DNA from: Prochlorococcus sp. AG-424-P23
Lineage (GTDB): Bacteria; Cyanobacteriota; Cyanobacteriia; PCC-6307; Cyanobiaceae
Direction of reading: 5' to 3'
Length of the DNA: 62,147 nt
NCBI GenBank assembly: GCA_003210135.1
Contig: QCNK01000009.1
Location: forward strand, 1 to 62,147
Below, piece after piece: positions 31,120 to 41,037 of the stretch (positions are counted from its first letter, which is position 1; each line of letters opens with the position of its first letter). Below the pieces are notes generated by a model. The model saw only the letters and a list, made by a program, of their open reading frames with translations. It had not been told where the DNA came from and made no database searches. The position numbers and the translations under genes are program-made.

Positions 31120-32138
31120 TAATCTATCCTTGGATCTAAATATGCGATTAAAATATCCACGAAGAGATTTAAAGAAACTATGAGCATCGAGGTAAAAATT
31201 ACAATTCCTTGAACCAAGGTATAGTCTCTTTGAGAAATAGCTTCATGTAATCTTAAAGCTATACCTGGCCATGAAAAAGTTACCTCGAACAATAAAGCAC
31301 CTCCTGCTAATGAGGCCACAGTCAAGCCAGAAATAGTGACAATTGGCAATAGAGCATTAGGCAATGCATGGTTTAAAAATATTTTTTTCCTTGATATTCC
31401 TCTACATATAGCAGCATTTACATAATCACTTTTTAATGTCTTATCCAAATTTACTCTTAATGAGCGGCTGAATATGCCACTTAATAAAAAGCCAAGAGTA
31501 ATCGAAGGAAGTGCGAGATGATAAAGACTATCTTTCAAAGCAACAATATTATTTGAAAGAATACTATCTAAAACTAGAAAACCTGTAATTTGAGGTTTTT
31601 GCTGAAATATTGGAAATCTACCTCCAATTGGGGAAATATTAAAGAATACAGAAAATAATAATTGCGCTAACATTGCGCCCCAAAAAGGAGGGATCGCATA
31701 TGTAGCAATTCCTGATATTCTCGCAATATAATCAGTCTTTTTTCCTCTATTTCTTAAGCCAATTAATCCCAATGGGAATCCTATTAGTATGGCACTTAAT
31801 ATTGAAAAGAATCCAAGTTCAAGACTTGCAGGCAATGACTTAATAATAATGTTTAGGACTGGCTGTTGGGTACTAAGAGATTGGCCAAAATCTAAGTGCA
31901 ATATATTTTTAATATATGAAAAATATTGATTTATTAGAGGTTCATTCAACCCCAATTTATTTCTTAGAAATTCCCTAGAAACCTCATCCGCACCAGATCC
32001 AAGTATGGCATCGACAGGATCTCCGGGAGCAACTCTTAATAAAATAAAAACTAATGAAGAAATTATCCATAACATTATCGGTATTAATGAAATTTTTAAT
32101 AAGGAATAATTTAGTAATTTATTTAAATTTCTACTCAT
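31116..32138 (-). CDS. ABC transporter permease, DppB/OppB family
   Basis: 340 residues with six membrane helices and the binding-protein-dependent transport EAA loop (VNAAICRGISRKKIFLNHAL, then PIVTISGLTVASL). The N-terminal LLRVAPGDPVDAILG is the classical DppB/OppB segment after the first helix. It forms the channel for oligopeptides or related solutes with a DppC-type partner and two ATPases, none of which are in this window. The start overlaps the end of the binding-protein gene by 8 bp. Confidence 0.88.
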   Translation of the reverse strand: MSRNLNKLLNYSLLKISLIPIMLWIISSLVFILLRVAPGDPVDAILGSGADEVSREFLRNKLGLNEPLINQYFSYIKNILHLDFGQSLSTQQPVLNIIIKSLPASLELGFFSILSAILIGFPLGLIGLRNRGKKTDYIARISGIATYAIPPFWGAMLAQLLFSVFFNISPIGGRFPIFQQKPQITGFLVLDSILSNNIVALKDSLYHLALPSITLGFLLSGIFSRSLRVNLDKTLKSDYVNAAICRGISRKKIFLNHALPNALLPIVTISGLTVASLAGGALLFEVTFSWPGIALRLHEAISQRDYTLVQGIVIFTSMLIVSLNLFVDILIAYLDPRIDY

Positions 32139-33708
32139 TAATTAACTCAAGATCACTCAATGAAATTATTCCTGCACCATTAAAAATAGGTTTTGATATT
32201 TTATTTTGAGACCATGCTTTTTGAGAGGATATCCAAATAGGAATATAAGGTATTGAACTTGCTGCTATTTTTTCAATTTCAACAAGTTTTTCTAATCTTT
32301 TAATTCCACTTATTTTTTCACTTTCAAGAAATAAACTTTCCACTTTATTAGATCCCCAAAAACTACCGCTATAAACTGATTCTCCTTTTTTACATATGCC
32401 ATCAACTATTTCATTACAACTTAAAAGAGGAGTGAGATAGGCCTCTGGATCTGAATAAGCCCCAGTCCAATCGAGAATAACTGCTGTATAAATTCCTAAA
32501 CTTAGATTCTTATAAACTGTTGTAGATTCAACCCCATTAATTTCAATATCAATACAATCTTTCAAAAAACTTTTAATTTCTTCTTGCCATGTCAGAGCAA
32601 TAAGCTTGTCAGCTGGTACATTCGATCTATAAGTAAGGGGTATTTTTAGAATATTTCCATTACAATAATTTTCTTTTTGCAATAACCTTCTCGCTTCTGA
32701 ATAATCATATTTTGGCCACAGTTCTTGATTATCTTTTTTTAATATCGGAGGAATAATTGATCTAGATGGCTTCCTTAATCCATAACTTACTTTCTCACTA
32801 ATCAATTTTCTATTAAGACTTTTTGCCAAAGCCAGTCTTAAATTAAGATTACTTAAGGGATAAGAACTAGTTTTAAGGCTTATAAAACTTAATTCAGTGG
32901 AAGGGCTATTACCCTCATTAAACTGTTTATTTTTACTTAAATTATTTAAACTTTTTCTCTGACTATCATCAATTGAATTTGATAAAAGCACGTCAATTTG
33001 TTTACTTTTTAAAGCGCCAAAAAGAGAAGATGAATTTGAATATCCCACAAAATTAACGCCATTATTTAAGGGCTTTTCACCCCAATAATTTAAATATGGA
33101 TCAATTGATTGAACTTCATTAGAAAAACTGGTCAGCACATACTTGCCAGTACCAACGAATTTTTCATTTAAAAACTTATCAGAATATTGTTTGTAAAATG
33201 TAGGAGATATTGGAGTTAAATTTACTGATGTGAGTAAACCATTTAAAGAACTTGACGGTTTATTCAAATTTATTATGACCGAATATTCACTTGGCGTTTC
33301 TATTGATTTAATCTTATTTCCTAAAATATAATTCATCGTTCCAATTCTTTTGAATCTATCAAAGGTAAACTTCATAGCATTTGAGTTAAATTCAGTTCCA
33401 TCGTGAAAAAAAACATTCTTTCTTAAATTGATAGTTATTTGAAGTCTATCCTTTGAAATAATTGGCATCCCCGATGCCAATTCAGGGATTAATTCTCCAT
33501 CAGAATTTAATTCATATAATGTGTCTCCTAAAGAACTGATTAATTGAATTGCTTTAAGAGTATTTGCTCTAGCTGGATCTAAAGATTCAATTTTCCCAGA
33601 ACTTGCTACAATGATTTTTTTAGATATTCTTTTTGAGCCGCATGAATTCTGTAAAAAAGAAATTAAAATAATAAATATTGATAAAATAACTTTTTTTTTA
33701 TATTTCAT
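32131..33708 (-). CDS. ABC transporter substrate-binding protein, SBP_bac_5 family
   Basis: 525 residues. A leader ends at Cys23 (LISFLQNSC), suggesting a lipoprotein, although the lipobox is not canonical. The family 5 pattern includes GKIESLDPARANTLKAIQL, DGELIPELASGMP and RKNVFFHDGTEFNSNAMKFT. It binds peptides, nickel or other solutes for the adjacent permease. The 11-bp overlap with the upstream gene and the 8-bp overlap with the permease indicate one operon. Confidence 0.88.
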   Translation of the reverse strand: MKYKKKVILSIFIILISFLQNSCGSKRISKKIIVASSGKIESLDPARANTLKAIQLISSLGDTLYELNSDGELIPELASGMPIISKDRLQITINLRKNVFFHDGTEFNSNAMKFTFDRFKRIGTMNYILGNKIKSIETPSEYSVIINLNKPSSSLNGLLTSVNLTPISPTFYKQYSDKFLNEKFVGTGKYVLTSFSNEVQSIDPYLNYWGEKPLNNGVNFVGYSNSSSLFGALKSKQIDVLLSNSIDDSQRKSLNNLSKNKQFNEGNSPSTELSFISLKTSSYPLSNLNLRLALAKSLNRKLISEKVSYGLRKPSRSIIPPILKKDNQELWPKYDYSEARRLLQKENYCNGNILKIPLTYRSNVPADKLIALTWQEEIKSFLKDCIDIEINGVESTTVYKNLSLGIYTAVILDWTGAYSDPEAYLTPLLSCNEIVDGICKKGESVYSGSFWGSNKVESLFLESEKISGIKRLEKLVEIEKIAASSIPYIPIWISSQKAWSQNKISKPIFNGAGIISLSDLELINE

Positions 33709-33970
33709 AAGTGCTTAATTTTTCTGAAGAATTATTTGAGCAAAAAATTTGTAAGGTTATTTGACTTATTTCTAAAGCAAATGTTTTTTTAGAATTACAG
33801 GCAAAAGGCCACTCTCTCACCCAACAAATTTCTTTACCTATATTTAGACCAATTACTTGAAAAGTCTTTTTGCTATTTTTAATTTTTACACAAGCACCTT
33901 TATAAAGGTTTTCAGAAAAATTTAAATTTTTATTTTCATTATTATTGTCAAATAGTTTTGGATGAATCAT
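33698..33970 (-). CDS. Conserved hypothetical protein heading the ABC operon (90 aa)
   Basis: The ATG at 33970 (MIHPKLFDNNNENKNLNFSE) is preferred over one at 33991 because it gives a shorter, natural start. The fold looks small and beta-rich: ACVKIKNSKKTFQVIGLNIG, then EICWVREWPFACNSKKTFAL. Three cysteines and two Trp are present. The end overlaps the binding-protein start by 11 bp, so translation is coupled. The function is unknown; it is not an ABC subunit by sequence. Confidence 0.6.
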   Translation of the reverse strand: MIHPKLFDNNNENKNLNFSENLYKGACVKIKNSKKTFQVIGLNIGKEICWVREWPFACNSKKTFALEISQITLQIFCSNNSSEKLSTYEI

Positions 33971-34040
33971 TAAGGTGTTAAAACCAAACACTTACTTTCT
34001 TCGGTTTACCAAGTTATAAAGAAATTTGCAAACTATTTTT

Positions 34041-35339
34041 TTAAATACAACTTAATTGACTTGCAATAATTTTGACTTCATTGAGCGAATTTATTTCATC
34101 TTTCGATCTCTCAAAATCTCCATTATTCACCTCATGAGTAATCACGACAATTTCAGCTTTGTCCTCACTTGCATCAAGTTGAACAATTGATTCGATTGAT
34201 ACATTATTCTTTCCAAAAATATCTCCAATCTTTCCTATTACACCTGGACTATCAAGACAAATAATTCTAAGGTAATTTTTCTTATTTATTTGTGAAGATT
34301 CGATGATATGACAGTTTCTCCAGAAATAAAAAGATAATAATGGATCGATTGTATTATTTTTAACTGAGGCGGCATGCAGATTTAATATATCTGATACTAC
34401 TGATGCAGCAGTTGGGCCACTCCCTGCACCTGGACCATATAACATTATCTCTCCAAGAGGATCAGCCTCTATCAATAAGGCATTATTAACTCCCTTAACT
34501 GTTGCCAATGGATGAGATTTTGGAATTAAAGAAGGTCCTACCCAAATATTCAAAGCGAGTGAATCATTACTATTAATTTGTCCCCTTTCAGAGAGCGCTA
34601 AAAGTTTTATTTCAAACCCTAATTTATTGGCATATTCAATATCCTTCAGATTAATTTTACTAATGCCCTCAGAATGAATCTCCTCTCTTGTGATTTTTCC
34701 TCCAAATGCAAGTTCACTAAGAATTGAAATCTTATCAGCAGCATCATGGCCCTCAACATCTGCAGTTGGATCAAATTCTGCATACCCAAGGCTTTGGGCC
34801 AATTTCAAGGTCTCCTTGTAATCAGCTTTTTCATTTGTCATCTTTGAAAGAATAAAATTTGTTGTGCCATTTATTATCCCAACCATTTTTTTTATGCTGT
34901 TACTTTTTAATGATCTTTTTAAGGGTTCAATTATAGGAATCCCCCCGCAAACTGCCGCCTCTGACAATATGTAAACTCCTTCTTTAGATGCAGTTTTATA
35001 TATTTCTTCTCCATATCTTGCAATAACTGCTTTATTTGCTGTAACAACAGATTTACCTAATTTTAATGATTGCAGAATAATATCTTTCGCCAAATCAACC
35101 CCACCCATTACTTCAACAATCACATCTATAGAGGGGTCATTAATTAGTTTAAATGGATCATTAGTTAATAAATTAGTATTTAGCTTAATATCCCTTTTTT
35201 TATTAAGATCTTTAACTGCAATTTTTGCAATTTCTATTTCTTTTAGAATTGGATGTGAATCAACTTCAGAACTTAATATTTTATAAATCCCTGAACCTAC
35301 AGTTCCAAAACCTACAATCCCAATTTTGCATTTTCTCAT
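34041..35339 (-). CDS. hom: Homoserine dehydrogenase
   Basis: 432 residues in three parts. The NAD(P)-binding Rossmann domain carries GIVGFGTVGSGIYKILSS. The catalytic domain has EAAVCGGIPIIEPLKRSL, NGTTNFILSKM and YAEFDPTADVEGHDAADKI, with active-site Lys/Asp residues. The C-terminal ACT domain (YLRIICLDSPGVIGKIGDIF) is for feedback control. It catalyses aspartate-semialdehyde to homoserine for threonine, methionine and isoleucine synthesis. Length and domains are normal for bacteria. Confidence 0.95.
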   Translation of the reverse strand: MRKCKIGIVGFGTVGSGIYKILSSEVDSHPILKEIEIAKIAVKDLNKKRDIKLNTNLLTNDPFKLINDPSIDVIVEVMGGVDLAKDIILQSLKLGKSVVTANKAVIARYGEEIYKTASKEGVYILSEAAVCGGIPIIEPLKRSLKSNSIKKMVGIINGTTNFILSKMTNEKADYKETLKLAQSLGYAEFDPTADVEGHDAADKISILSELAFGGKITREEIHSEGISKINLKDIEYANKLGFEIKLLALSERGQINSNDSLALNIWVGPSLIPKSHPLATVKGVNNALLIEADPLGEIMLYGPGAGSGPTAASVVSDILNLHAASVKNNTIDPLLSFYFWRNCHIIESSQINKKNYLRIICLDSPGVIGKIGDIFGKNNVSIESIVQLDASEDKAEIVVITHEVNNGDFERSKDEINSLNEVKIIASQLSCI

Positions 35340-35383
35340 TTTTTATTTCTTTTAACTTTGAGTTTAATTTTATATTATTAGGC

Positions 35384-35803
35384 CTACAAAAATTCATTTG
35401 CTTGAGACTGCATTTTCAATAAAATGTTTAAAAAACCATTTGATCGTGAAGGGGTTAAGCTTGCTTTCAAACCAGTATCTTCTATAAATTTCTTATCTAT
35501 TTCTACAATTTCATTTGGTGTTAACTCATTTAATCCACTTATTAGAAAGGCCAACAAACCCTTTGTTATGAGAGCATCAGAGTATCCTTCCCAAAATAAT
35601 TTACCAGACTTAATAGTTGCCTTAACAAAAACTTCTGAAACGCATCCCTTAACTTTATTTTCTTCAACAAGGATTTCACTATCTGGTTCTTTCAATTTTT
35701 TGCCTAACCACAAAATGTATTCATACTTTCTTTTTGGATCTTCTGATTTCTTCAACTTTTCTACTAATTTAGATAAATTATTGTATTTTTCCTGATTTTC
35801 CAT
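35384..35803 (-). CDS. sufE: SufE-family sulfur acceptor
   Basis: 139 residues. The SufE fold is recognised by KYEYILWLGKKLK, the persulfide-carrying C54 in VKGCVSEVFV, and the C-terminal GLKASLTPSRSNGFLNILLK. It takes sulfur from SufS cysteine desulfurase for Fe-S cluster assembly. The gene lies 44 bp upstream of hom on the same strand and is not adjacent to other suf genes here. Confidence 0.9.
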   Translation of the reverse strand: MENQEKYNNLSKLVEKLKKSEDPKRKYEYILWLGKKLKEPDSEILVEENKVKGCVSEVFVKATIKSGKLFWEGYSDALITKGLLAFLISGLNELTPNEIVEIDKKFIEDTGLKASLTPSRSNGFLNILLKMQSQANEFL

Positions 35804-35841
35804 TTTTAAAACTATAAATTAATCGCTTTATGAATTTTCTA

Positions 35842-36399
35842 TTATACAAATATTTCTTTTTCAGTGATAAAGCCCGATAAAGGAATATCCCACTCAGCTC
35901 TGGTTAATGGAATCGTACTTACACAATTAGAAGTCAATACTCCAATGCATGGAACATTTCTCCAATCATTATCTCTCCTTAATTTATCAAAATAACCTCC
36001 TCCATAACCTAATCTTGTTAAATTTTTATCAACGGAAAGACATGGTACAAATATCAAGCTTATCTGCAAATGACTTAATGGGGAAGAGTTATTTGGACTT
36101 AGGATTCCCTCAGAATCTTTGGTAAGAGGTTTTTCGTCCCATGGGTAAAATAACAACTCTTTTTTATCTCTACATCTAGGCAATGCTAAAGTAAATTTTT
36201 TCTTAAGACTTCTAATATCAACTTCATTTTTTAGAGGCCAATATATGGCTATATAACCAATATTTTTATATCCCTTAACAAATGTATCAATATATAATCT
36301 TACATTATTTTCTACATTTTCTCTTTGATCAAGAGAAATCCCATCTCTTAGTTTTCTAAACGTATCCCTCTCCAATTTCTTATTTTCAAAGATCGTCAT
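35842..36399 (-). CDS. 5-formyltetrahydrofolate cyclo-ligase
   Basis: 185 residues. The ATP-binding loop RLGYGGGYFDKLR and the C-terminal acidic motif typical of 5-FTHF cyclo-ligases are present, as is the N-terminal basic segment FRKLRDGISLDQRENVENNV. It converts 5-formyl-THF to 5,10-methenyl-THF with ATP, recycling the storage folate. It sits 9 bp after ruvC on the same strand. Confidence 0.88.
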   Translation of the reverse strand: MTIFENKKLERDTFRKLRDGISLDQRENVENNVRLYIDTFVKGYKNIGYIAIYWPLKNEVDIRSLKKKFTLALPRCRDKKELLFYPWDEKPLTKDSEGILSPNNSSPLSHLQISLIFVPCLSVDKNLTRLGYGGGYFDKLRRDNDWRNVPCIGVLTSNCVSTIPLTRAEWDIPLSGFITEKEIFV

Positions 36400-36408
36400 A
36401 TTAAATTT

Positions 36409-36882
36409 TCAGTTAAAGCCATCCTCATTCAGTTTTGTAAGTGCTATAGCCAATGCATCTGCCGAATCGTCAGGTTTTGGAGGCTTGTCAAGATCTAGGT
36501 TATACATAACAGCATCAAGAATATCTTTCTTAGATGCCTTTCCAGACCCAGCAATTGTTAATTTTATCTGAGCAGGTGAATACTCACTAACATGAATTTT
36601 TTTTGAGGCCAATACCATCATAATCACGCCTCTAGCCTGCACCACACTAATAGTAGTGCTTGACCTGTAAAAGAAAAATTTTTCTACTGCCGCTACATTT
36701 GGTTCCCAATGATTTATTAATTCATTAAGATCTTGGAATATCTCATAAAGTCTATCTTCTTCTTTTTTATCTTTATTTGTCTCAATTATGCCGCAGTCTA
36801 ATAATATCTTTCTTTCATTTTCTATCTCTATTATTCCATAACCAACTCTAGCTAATCCAGGGTCAATCCCAATTATTCTCAC
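36409..36882 (-). CDS. ruvC: Crossover junction endodeoxyribonuclease RuvC
   Basis: 157 residues with an RNase H-like fold. Four acidic residues are visible: D7 in [11 protein letters not shown]66 in AAVEKFFF, and D139 and D142 in PDDSADALA. It resolves Holliday junctions by symmetric cuts in recombination repair. It starts 5 bp after the chlI stop on the same strand, so it is cotranscribed with chlI. Confidence 0.95.
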   Translation of the reverse strand: MRIIGIDPGLARVGYGIIEIENERKILLDCGIIETNKDKKEEDRLYEIFQDLNELINHWEPNVAAVEKFFFYRSSTTISVVQARGVIMMVLASKKIHVSEYSPAQIKLTIAGSGKASKKDILDAVMYNLDLDKPPKPDDSADALAIALTKLNEDGFN

Positions 36883-36887
36883 TGTTA

Positions 36888-38000
36888 TTAAGCTTCAGCA
36901 GACAATTGGAATTTTGAAAGATTTTCTTTTTCATCTAAATCAAATACTTTACAAAAAGCTTGAATAACTCTTTCACCTGAATCAACTTGTTCTAAGGGAT
37001 CTTTTCTAAGTCTATGTCTTAAAGAACAAGAAATAACCCTTGCTATGTCATCTTCTTGCACTTCAGTTCTGCCCTCAAATGCTGCAATTGCCCTTGCTGA
37101 TCGATTTGTAACAATATCTCCACGTAAACCATCCACATCAAGTTCTCCGCAGATTGCAGAAATATTCAATCTTAAGTCATCGTCCATTTGAACAGAATTT
37201 AATATTTCTTGTGCTTTAATAACTTTTTGTTGAAGTTCATCCTGTTGTTTCTCAACACTCAATGAAAATTCATCAGGATTATCATCAAAAGAAGTTCTTT
37301 GATCAACTACTTGAACTCTTAATTCAGCATCTCTAACTGTTTTAACTTCAACACTCATTCCAAACCTGTCCAATAGTTGAGGCCTTAATTCACCTTCTTC
37401 TGGATTTCCTGAACCAATAAGGACAAACCTTGCAGGATGTCGAACAGAGACCCCCTCCCTTTCAACTGTATTCCATCCGGAAGCGGCCGAATCTAAAAGC
37501 ACATCAACTAAATGATCATCAAGTAAATTCACTTCATCAACATATAGTAACCCCCTATTAGCTTTTGCTAATAGACCTGGCTCGAATGCCTTAACACCTT
37601 CGCTCAAAGCCTTCTCTATATCAATGGTTCCACAAAGCCTGTCTTCAGTGGCCCCTAAAGGCAAATCAACCATAGGTACTTGCTTTTGAATACTCTCTAG
37701 ATTTTCTCCTTGAGTAATTTTTTCCAAAACTTCTTTACTCTGTAAATCAGGATCGACTAGTGAACTATTATATGGATCATCTTTAACAACATCGATTGCA
37801 GGCAACAAATCAGCTAAGGCTCTGATTGTAGTAGACTTTCCAGTCCCTCTATCACCCATTATCATCACCCCTCCAATTCTTGGATCAATAACATTTAACA
37901 AGAGAGCTAATTTCATTTCTTCTTGACCTATTACTGCTGTAAAAGGAAAAACTCTTCTTTTCTTTGTTGTAGGCACAGTTTTAGTTTTCTTAATATTCAA
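36888..38000 (-). CDS. chlI: Magnesium chelatase subunit ChlI
   Basis: 370-residue AAA+ ATPase: Walker A GDRGTGKS (residues 49-56), Walker B LLYVDEVN (151-158), sensor/arginine-finger region [20 protein letters not shown], and the C-terminal helical domain. With ChlD and ChlH it inserts Mg2+ into protoporphyrin IX, the first committed step to chlorophyll. The N-terminal 20-residue basic stretch precedes the core. ruvC follows. Confidence 0.97.
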   Translation of the reverse strand: MNIKKTKTVPTTKKRRVFPFTAVIGQEEMKLALLLNVIDPRIGGVMIMGDRGTGKSTTIRALADLLPAIDVVKDDPYNSSLVDPDLQSKEVLEKITQGENLESIQKQVPMVDLPLGATEDRLCGTIDIEKALSEGVKAFEPGLLAKANRGLLYVDEVNLLDDHLVDVLLDSAASGWNTVEREGVSVRHPARFVLIGSGNPEEGELRPQLLDRFGMSVEVKTVRDAELRVQVVDQRTSFDDNPDEFSLSVEKQQDELQQKVIKAQEILNSVQMDDDLRLNISAICGELDVDGLRGDIVTNRSARAIAAFEGRTEVQEDDIARVISCSLRHRLRKDPLEQVDSGERVIQAFCKVFDLDEKENLSKFQLSAEA

Positions 38001-38096
38001 ATAATCAATAGATGCTACTTCAGAAAATGTTTTTAGTAAATATCCCTATCAAATTAAAACAATAGGTGAATAATAAATAATCAAATTTATAATTAA

Positions 38097-38846
38097 TTAT
38101 TTTTTTTTTGAATTGTTCAAAAACCAGTTAATTTGATGGACAATTCCTCTTAAAACATTTATTTCATGCATTGATGTATTTGCACTCAAAATAAAATTCT
38201 TAAATTTACTGATTTTTGCCTTGGAAGTATGTTTTAAGAGATATCCAACTCGCAAAAGCATTTCCTCTATCTCCACAAATGTATAATGTACTTCTTTCGA
38301 TGATGCTAAGTTGAAAACTTTTAATTCATTATTTAAGTTCTTTTTAGAAGGCTTATTTAATTCATACAAAACTATTGAAACTGCATGAGAAAGATTTAAA
38401 GAAGGATTAGTTTGAGAAGTAGGGATATTAAAAGTTTTATTTGCCAGAAGTAATTCACTATTAGTTAAACCTCTTTCCTCTCTGCCGAATATAATTGCTA
38501 AATTATTTATCTTTTTAAAAGATTTAGTCCAGTTAAATATATCTTCTGAAGATTCAATAAATGAATCCTTTTTTACATCAATCCTTCCAGTAGATGCCAG
38601 AATTAAATCACAATCAAAAATTGCTTTTTCAAGATTATCAAAAATCATACAATGTTCAAGAAATTCTTGCCCTTTTAGGGCCATTTTTCTTGCTTCTAAA
38701 GAGAATATATCGCATTTTGGAGAAACAATTCTTAATTCTTCAACATCAAAGTTGGAGCATAATCTTGCGATGCTCCCAACATTTAAAGGGCCTTTTGGTT
38801 CAACTAAAATCACCTTTAAATTAGAAAAATTTTTTCCCAAAATCAT
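38097..38846 (-). CDS. SpoU/TrmJ-family tRNA/rRNA 2'-O-methyltransferase
   Basis: 249 residues with the SPOUT knot motifs: motif 1 VILVEPKGPLNVGSIARLCS, motif 2 LAIIFGREERGLTNSELLLA, motif 3 NPSLNLSHAVSIVLYEL. This pattern is nearest to TrmJ (tRNA Nm32). It transfers methyl from SAM to a ribose 2'-OH. Its start overlaps the cytM stop (ATGA-type overlap at 38843-38846), so translation is coupled. The substrate is not proven. Confidence 0.85.
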   Translation of the reverse strand: MILGKNFSNLKVILVEPKGPLNVGSIARLCSNFDVEELRIVSPKCDIFSLEARKMALKGQEFLEHCMIFDNLEKAIFDCDLILASTGRIDVKKDSFIESSEDIFNWTKSFKKINNLAIIFGREERGLTNSELLLANKTFNIPTSQTNPSLNLSHAVSIVLYELNKPSKKNLNNELKVFNLASSKEVHYTFVEIEEMLLRVGYLLKHTSKAKISKFKNFILSANTSMHEINVLRGIVHQINWFLNNSKKK

Positions 38847-39229
38847 TCAAGGCTATGAAGATATTTTAATAAATTTGACATATTTACAGGATCAATTTCA
38901 AAACTTGGCATAGGAGGAGTAAGGCCTCCAGTAACTTGTTTTATTATCTCTTTATCATTCAGACGGTGAGTTATTGAGTGTAAGTCTGGGCCCACTAATC
39001 CTCTTGCTGTAATTCCATGACATCCAACACAATTTATCTTAAAAAGAGCATCTCCCTCCTCAGCAGAGCCATTAAGCTCAAGAGTTTCAATAATATATTT
39101 GTTATTTTCATGATGATTTACGAAAAATATTGCTAAACAAATTAATGTAAATCCAAATAAAACAAAAAAAATTTTTAAGAATTCTCTCTTAAAGTCCCTT
39201 TCTGCTGCAGTTGATGAAGATGTTGACAC
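38843..39229 (-). CDS. cytM: Cytochrome cM, membrane-anchored c-type cytochrome
   Basis: 128 residues: an N-terminal uncleaved-type membrane helix at about 17-37, then a class I cytochrome c domain with C67-x2-C70-H71 (CVGCH) and the axial Met107 in PPMPSF. CytM is found across cyanobacteria; its role (electron transfer to terminal oxidase, or respiration/photosynthesis control) is still debated. It is divergent from petG (55 bp apart). Confidence 0.88.
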   Translation of the reverse strand: MSTSSSTAAERDFKREFLKIFFVLFGFTLICLAIFFVNHHENNKYIIETLELNGSAEEGDALFKINCVGCHGITARGLVGPDLHSITHRLNDKEIIKQVTGGLTPPMPSFEIDPVNMSNLLKYLHSLE

Positions 39230-39284
39230 AAAAAATAGTCTCTATGTAACAATTGTGAGTAAGAAATTCAAAAAAGGCAAAAAA

Positions 39285-39404
39285 ATGATCGAGCCTCTTC
39301 TATGTGGAATTGTTTTAGGTTTAGTTCCAATAACTCTTCTTGGATTATTCGTAAGTGCATGGAATCAATACAGAAGAGGTTCAGGGATGCTGGACATTGA
39401 TTAA
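39285..39404 (+). CDS. petG: Cytochrome b6f complex subunit PetG
   Basis: A 39-residue single-helix subunit: [20 protein letters not shown], then [13 protein letters not shown], the standard PetG sequence pattern. It is required for assembly and stability of cytochrome b6f in the thylakoid. Being very short, it is easily missed. Its 3' end overlaps the end of the convergent rsmD gene by 24 bp. It is divergent from cytM, so the two electron-transport genes may share a promoter region. Confidence 0.95.
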   Translation: MIEPLLCGIVLGLVPITLLGLFVSAWNQYRRGSGMLDID

Positions 39405-39980
39405 AAATGTTAATCTTGACTGCCCATAATTTCTTACATCTATAGTTTCCCACAAAGTACTTTTTTTAATAAATAGATTTGGAGAATGTTCACAAATAAC
39501 TATTGAATCTTTGTTTAAAAGATTACAATTAAATAATTGACTTAGAACTAATTCATGGAAATCCACATCGTATGGAGGATCTAGATAAACAAAATCAAAT
39601 TTTAATTTGTTTAAATCCATATTTCTAGATGATAAGTTTCTCTCATAATCAGGTTTTGTCCATTTCAAAACGTCTTTACAAATAACTTCGATATCATTTC
39701 TTCTATTCTCTATGTTTTCCAACGAGAGCAAATTTTCTAAGCAAATTTTTGAGTTGATTTTGTTTTTTTCAATTGCAATTATTTTTCTTGCCCCGTGATT
39801 ATAGGCTTCACAAGATATAGCACCTGTTCCACTAAATAAATCTAACCAGTTACTATTTTCAACTCTTTTGTTCAATATATTAAATATGGCCTCTCTCACT
39901 CTCAAAGTTGTAGGTCTGGTATAAGAATTATTTGGACTTTGGATTTTTTTACCGCCTATTAATCTTAAGTTAGTTTTCAT
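39381..39980 (-). CDS. rsmD: 16S rRNA (guanine966-N2)-methyltransferase
   Basis: 199 residues with class I SAM-dependent methyltransferase motifs: the SAM-binding [13 protein letters not shown] and the catalytic [10 protein letters not shown] (DPPY motif for base amines). The N-terminus [20 protein letters not shown] includes the RsmD substrate-recognition pattern. It modifies G966 of 16S rRNA in E. coli numbering. It lies 13 bp downstream of hisH on the minus strand; its 3' end overlaps petG. Confidence 0.88.
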   Translation of the reverse strand: MKTNLRLIGGKKIQSPNNSYTRPTTLRVREAIFNILNKRVENSNWLDLFSGTGAISCEAYNHGARKIIAIEKNKINSKICLENLLSLENIENRRNDIEVICKDVLKWTKPDYERNLSSRNMDLNKLKFDFVYLDPPYDVDFHELVLSQLFNCNLLNKDSIVICEHSPNLFIKKSTLWETIDVRNYGQSRLTFLINVQHP

Positions 39981-39993
39981 CCCTAAGAATCTG

Positions 39994-40611
39994 TTATTGT
40001 ATGTTACTCAGCCATCTTCTCAAAAGTTTTTCACCGGTTTTTCCAGATTTTTCCGGATGAAATTGACAGGCCAATAAATTATCATTCTCAATCATTGCAG
40101 TTAATTTTTCAGAGCCGTAATCAACCTGAGCTGCAATAATATTTAAGTCATCAGGGATCGCATGATAGGAATGTACAAAATAGACCCAATTATTTAATTC
40201 TTCAATCCCAAATAAAGTATTTTTTTTAGTAGGTAAAAGTTGGCACCAACCCATGTGTGGGATTCTTTGGTTAACAATATTTGGTATTTTTTGTATTTTT
40301 CCTTTTAAAATTCCCAGCCCTTTAACTTTCCCTTCATCACTAGATTCAAAAAGGAGTTGGAGACCTAAACATATACCAAAAAAGGATTTCCCACTTTTAA
40401 TCCAATTTTTCAGATCAGTAACCAAATCAGTATTTATGAGATTATTCATCGCTGGATCAAATGCTCCAACACCAGGGAGTATTAATGCCTTACAAAGCTT
40501 AGTTTCATTAAAGTTTTTAATTAATATAATTTCTTCTCCAAGACTTTCTAGAGATTTTGTTACAGAATGAATATTACCCATTCCATAGTCTATTAGTCCA
40601 ATTTTATGCAA
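39994..40611 (-). CDS. hisH: Imidazole glycerol phosphate synthase glutamine amidotransferase HisH
   Basis: 205 residues with the class I glutaminase fold: nucleophile C81 in FFGICLGLQLLF, the oxyanion PGVGAF segment (residues 46-51), and the His/Glu of CQFHPEKSG near the C-terminus. It feeds ammonia to HisF in histidine synthesis. It lies 11 bp after trxA on the same strand, so the two are probably cotranscribed. Confidence 0.95.
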   Translation of the reverse strand: MHKIGLIDYGMGNIHSVTKSLESLGEEIILIKNFNETKLCKALILPGVGAFDPAMNNLINTDLVTDLKNWIKSGKSFFGICLGLQLLFESSDEGKVKGLGILKGKIQKIPNIVNQRIPHMGWCQLLPTKKNTLFGIEELNNWVYFVHSYHAIPDDLNIIAAQVDYGSEKLTAMIENDNLLACQFHPEKSGKTGEKLLRRWLSNIQ

Positions 40612-40622
40612 AGCTTTTAAAT

Positions 40623-40946
40623 TTATAAATGCTTAGTTAAAGTGCTCGAAAGAGTTGCTTTTGGCACAGCACCAACAACGGTATCAACCTTTTGACCTCC
40701 TTTAAAAATCATTAATGTAGGAATACTTCTTATTCCGTATTGACTGGCTACATTTGGATTTTCATCTGTGTTTAATTTAAAAACTTTAATTTTCCCTTCA
40801 AAGTCTTTTGAGATTTCTTCTACAACCGGAGCGACCATCCTACATGGACCGCACCATGGTGCCCAAAAATCAACCAATACTGGTAGATCACTTTGCAGTA
40901 CATCTTTGTCAAATGAAGAATCAGTTACGGCTGGAGCTGATGACAT
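40623..40946 (-). CDS. trxA: Thioredoxin
   Basis: 107 residues; the redox pair is C32-G-P-C35 in [10 protein letters not shown], with the cis-Pro in [12 protein letters not shown]. It is the main m-type/bacterial thioredoxin for dithiol reduction in the cytoplasm and Calvin-cycle regulation. Yfr1 lies directly upstream on the same strand, as in other marine picocyanobacteria. Confidence 0.97.
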   Translation of the reverse strand: MSSAPAVTDSSFDKDVLQSDLPVLVDFWAPWCGPCRMVAPVVEEISKDFEGKIKVFKLNTDENPNVASQYGIRSIPTLMIFKGGQKVDTVVGAVPKATLSSTLTKHL

Positions 40947-41037
40947 AATTTAAGTATTCCTTTTTGAAAATTTAGCAGGCAATTCTTTTAAGTGATGATT
41001 TCATTACAGATTAAATAATATAAGTAACAAAATATCT

